A stretch of 9,394 nt of DNA from an uncultured Actinomycetes bacterium (lineage in GTDB: Bacteria; Actinomycetota; Thermoleophilia; Solirubrobacterales; 70-9), in contig CALCIA010000094.1 of NCBI GenBank assembly GCA_937907435.1, positions 1 to 9,394 on the forward strand, written 5' to 3'. The stretch's first letter is position 1. Every line of letters starts with the position of its first letter. This document shows positions 7,517 to 9,394 of the stretch, one piece after another. Position numbers and translations under genes: made by a program. The notes under the pieces were generated by a model, which saw nothing but the letters and a program-made list of their open reading frames with translations, did not search any database and had not been told where the DNA came from.

Positions 7517-7524
7517 AGGAGGAG
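7515..7524 (+). promoter_or_regulatory. Strong ribosome binding site of the PQQ-propeller lipoprotein gene
   Basis: AGAGGAGGAG overlaps the TAG stop (7514-7516) of the preceding gene and lies 7 nt before the ATG at 7532. It is the only near-consensus Shine-Dalgarno sequence seen before a gene in this window, which fixes the start and suggests coupled translation within a two-gene operon. Confidence 0.85.
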
Positions 7525-7531
7525 CGAGCCG

Positions 7532-9217
7532 ATGCGTCTGAAAGTCCTCTTCCTCGGGCTCGCGGTCCTGGCCGCGGCGATCGTCCTCGCTGCCTGCGGC
7601 GGCGGTGGCTCCTCCTCGACCGGCGGCACCGCGGAGGGCACCGAAGCCGCCGCAGGCTCGGGCGGCAACGGCCCCGAAGCCGCCTCGGCGCCGAACATCG
7701 AAGACTGGCCCGTCTTCGGCCGCGACCGCGACAACACGCGCTTCGCGACGCAGGACGAAATCGACACCGGCAACGTCGGCGAACTCGGCGAAGCGTGGAG
7801 CACCGGGCTCGGCCCCGACCAGTACCTGATGGAGTCCTTCCCGCTGGTGATCGGCGAAAACGTCTACGTCACCACCTCGACCGACGAGGTGATGCAGATC
7901 AACGGCAAGACCGGCCACATCAACTGGACCTACACGCCGGAAGTCGACTTCTCGCAGTCGACCGGCGTCGGCGGCTACGGGATCACCGTCAACCGCGGCG
8001 TCGCCGCCGAAGACGGCAAGCTCTTCGTCCTCACCTTCGACAACAAGCTGCAGGCGATCAGCGAAAAGACCGGCGAGCGCCTCTGGTCCTCGCAGGTCGA
8101 AGACCCGGCCACCGGCGCGTACGAGTCGATGGCGCCGACCGCCTACGACGGCAAGGTCTACGTCGGCGTCTCCGGCTCCGAGGACGGGGTGCGCGGCAAG
8201 CTCTCCGCCTACGACGCGAAGACCGGCAAGGAGCTCTGGACCTTCTACACGGTCCCCAAGCAGGGTGAAAAGTGGGTGCCGAAGGGCGGCGGTGGCGGCA
8301 CCATCTACATGCCGCCGACGGTCGACGCGGCGACCGGCACGGTCTACGTCGGCACCGGCAACCCGGCACCGGTCCTGGTCGGCGCCAAACGGCCGGGCAA
8401 GAACCTCTACACCGACTCGATCCTCGCCCTCGACGCCGACACCGGCAAGCTCAAGTGGTACCACCAGGAGCAGGCGCACGACCTCTGGGACTACGACGCC
8501 GAGAGCCCGGTCGTCCTCTTCGACGTCGAAATCAACGGCGAAAAGAAGCGCGGCCTGGCCGAGGCGGGCAAGAACGGGCTGCTCTTCCTGCTCGACGCCG
8601 AAACCGGCGAAGACCTCTTCCCGCCGGTGCCGTTCGTGAAACGCGCCCACACCCCGCCGACGACGAAGCCGACGCTCGAGTGCCCCGGTCCGGTCGGCGG
8701 CTCCCAGTACTCGCCGCTCGCCTACAGCCCCGAAACGCAGGCGGTCTACGTCTCCGGCATCAACCTCTGCATGTATCTCAAAGTCACCTACGAAAACCAC
8801 AACGGCGAGAAACAGTTCGCCGGCGACCGCGTGGTCCCCAAAGACACCCCGAAGACCGGCACCTTCACCGCCGTCGGCGTCAACACCGGCAAGGTCCTCT
8901 GGAAGCACTCGATGCCGACCCCGATGGACGGCGGCGCCACCGCCTCCGCCGGCGGCCTCGTCTTCACCGGCGACCAGCAAGGCGTCCTCTACGCCTTCGA
9001 CGCCACCAACGGCGACGACCTCTGGCAGGCCGACCTCAAACTCGCCTTCGGCACCGCCCCCGTCATCTACTCCATCGACGGCACCCAATACGTCCTCGCC
9101 ACCGTCGGCGGCGCCGCCCTCACCGCCTCCGAAGAACTAGGCGAAATCGGCGCCCGCGTGATCGCCTTCAAGCTCGGCGGCAAGAAGCTGCCGACGGGGC
9201 CGGAACTCAAGGGCTGA
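7532..9217 (+). CDS. PQQ-binding-like beta-propeller lipoprotein (quinoprotein alcohol dehydrogenase-related)
   Basis: Exported lipoprotein of 561 residues. The signal peptide ends in lipobox LAAC with C22 as the lipidated cysteine, followed by a flexible Gly/Ser/Thr/Ala linker to about residue 55. The rest is a propeller with repeated TG-x(3)-W blade motifs (W132, W185, W236, W309, W457, W498), as in PQQ-dependent methanol/ethanol dehydrogenases. Family active-site segments are visible: SGSEDGVRG with E217 (calcium/PQQ ligand position), GTGNPAP with N277, and ALDADTG with D301 and D303 (catalytic-base region), then HDLWDYDA. These equivalences come from motif matching, not a computed alignment. 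Differences: no vicinal Cys-Cys above PQQ, no cytochrome c domain, GGSQYSP at 390-396 where alcohol dehydrogenases usually have GGxNWxP, and Leu for Arg before D301. Activity is plausible but unproven, and the substrate is unknown. A structural propeller of the BamB type is less likely because the metal/PQQ motifs are kept. Confidence 0.9.
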   Translation: MRLKVLFLGLAVLAAAIVLAACGGGGSSSTGGTAEGTEAAAGSGGNGPEAASAPNIEDWPVFGRDRDNTRFATQDEIDTGNVGELGEAWSTGLGPDQYLMESFPLVIGENVYVTTSTDEVMQINGKTGHINWTYTPEVDFSQSTGVGGYGITVNRGVAAEDGKLFVLTFDNKLQAISEKTGERLWSSQVEDPATGAYESMAPTAYDGKVYVGVSGSEDGVRGKLSAYDAKTGKELWTFYTVPKQGEKWVPKGGGGGTIYMPPTVDAATGTVYVGTGNPAPVLVGAKRPGKNLYTDSILALDADTGKLKWYHQEQAHDLWDYDAESPVVLFDVEINGEKKRGLAEAGKNGLLFLLDAETGEDLFPPVPFVKRAHTPPTTKPTLECPGPVGGSQYSPLAYSPETQAVYVSGINLCMYLKVTYENHNGEKQFAGDRVVPKDTPKTGTFTAVGVNTGKVLWKHSMPTPMDGGATASAGGLVFTGDQQGVLYAFDATNGDDLWQADLKLAFGTAPVIYSIDGTQYVLATVGGAALTASEELGEIGARVIAFKLGGKKLPTGPELKG

Positions 9218-9232
9218 GGGCCGCGCGGGGTT

Positions 9233-9294
9233 CGGGACCCCGCAAGCTTTCGCCCGGGAGGGACGGGAACCCGCAAGCTGTCGCCCGGGTAGGG
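9233..9294 (+). repeat. 31-bp tandem direct repeat, two copies
   Basis: Copies at 9233-9263 and 9264-9294 match at 26 of 31 positions with no gap. The shared core is CCCGCAAGCTnTCGCCCGGG. The repeat begins 15 nt after the stop of the lipoprotein gene and ends just before the conserved-loop stem-loop. Its GCAAGCTGTCGCC (second copy, from 9273) matches 11 of 13 bases of GCAGGCTGTGGCC in the loop and right stem from 9321, so it may be a decayed relative of that element. Each copy can form only a short CCCG/CGGG stem by itself. Confidence 0.7.
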
Positions 9295-9298
9295 GACG

Positions 9299-9348
9299 CG
9301 CCCCTCTCGCCACGGCCCGGGCAGGCTGTGGCCGTGGCGAGAGGGGCG
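9299..9348 (+). terminator. Perfect 19-bp stem-loop with conserved 12-nt loop, candidate terminator or 3' RNA element
   Basis: Bases 9299-9317 and 9330-9348 are perfect reverse complements around a 12-nt loop, CGGGCAGGCTGT. It lies 81 nt after the lipoprotein stop codon. There is no T-tract after it (the next bases are GGTGTGCGG), so it is not a textbook intrinsic terminator, although U-poor hairpin terminators are reported in high-GC actinobacteria. The loop differs at one base from that of the stem-loop at 1-46, read in the direction of its own upstream gene, while the stems share no obvious sequence. The element closes the rightward two-gene unit. The 46 bases beyond it hold nothing I can identify. 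Confidence 0.7.
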
Positions 9349-9394
9349 GGTGTGCGGAAGGTGTGGAGGGTCCGGGACGGGAGCGTCACGAGGG

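Noticed and set aside
7037..9088. Minus-strand open frame of 683 codons opposite the PQQ-propeller gene
   Set aside because: The plus strand encodes a clear lipoprotein with family motifs. The antisense frame is compositionally biased (V, D, G, A, R), has no recognisable motif, and ends inside the divergent start region.
9299..9348. Stem-loops as IS termini or a CRISPR/REP array
   Set aside because: No transposase gene, target duplication or regularly spaced repeats are visible in the window. A REP-like mobile origin cannot be excluded, but the sense orientation at both operon ends argues for a 3'-end role.

Overview
The window is high-GC DNA (roughly 70% by eye) with dense, closely packed genes, frequent GTG/TTG starts, little non-coding sequence and long spurious antisense reading frames. 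These traits, together with the mix of a Bat-like VWA protein, a two-Rossmann membrane protein and a PQQ-propeller lipoprotein, suggest an actinomycete, perhaps of the Thermoleophilia/Solirubrobacterales type. The taxonomic guess is an inference from composition and gene content only.

Layout. Two divergent transcription units start from a 17-bp gap near 7038-7054. Leftward (minus strand) is a three-gene unit: a three-TM protein with a DUF4175-like 'DDKLGLNDRLATALE' segment and a long hydrophilic Lys/Gly/Asn-rich tail (5565-7037); a 1439-residue membrane protein that looks like a BatA-type protein fused to a glutamine-amidotransferase-like/VWA protein and carries three VWA-like segments (1241-5560); and a 392-residue protein with two TrkA-N-like Rossmann domains around a two-helix, ion-channel-like pore that lacks a TVGYG-type filter (103-1281). 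Gaps are 4 nt and then a 41-nt overlap, so the three are probably co-transcribed and translationally coupled. Rightward (plus strand) are two exported proteins: a small secreted protein of unknown function (7055-7516) and, 15 nt later, a PQQ-binding-like beta-propeller lipoprotein related to quinoprotein alcohol dehydrogenases (7532-9217).

The least expected signal is outside the genes. Each unit is followed by a perfect stem-loop (1-46, after the leftward unit; 9299-9348, after the rightward unit). The two stems have unrelated sequences (17 and 19 perfect base pairs), but both loops are exactly 12 nt and match at 11 of 12 positions. Read in the direction of the gene upstream of each, the loops are CTGGCAGGCTGT and CGGGCAGGCTGT. 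A stem kept as structure and a loop kept as sequence is the pattern of a structured RNA or nucleoprotein element. A recurrent terminator or 3'-end element is the simplest reading; I do not recognise it as a named family. A 31-bp tandem duplication (9233-9294) just before the right-hand stem-loop carries a related GCAAGCT(T/G)TCGCC core.

How the genes may work together. The leftward unit resembles part of the MoxR/DUF58/Bat membrane modules (VWA proteins acting outside the membrane with multi-TM partners), but neither the MoxR ATPase nor the DUF58 protein is in the window. The rightward pair would act outside the membrane, with the lipoprotein either a PQQ-dependent oxidase/dehydrogenase or a propeller that has lost activity. 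No tRNA, rRNA, CRISPR array or transposase was seen.
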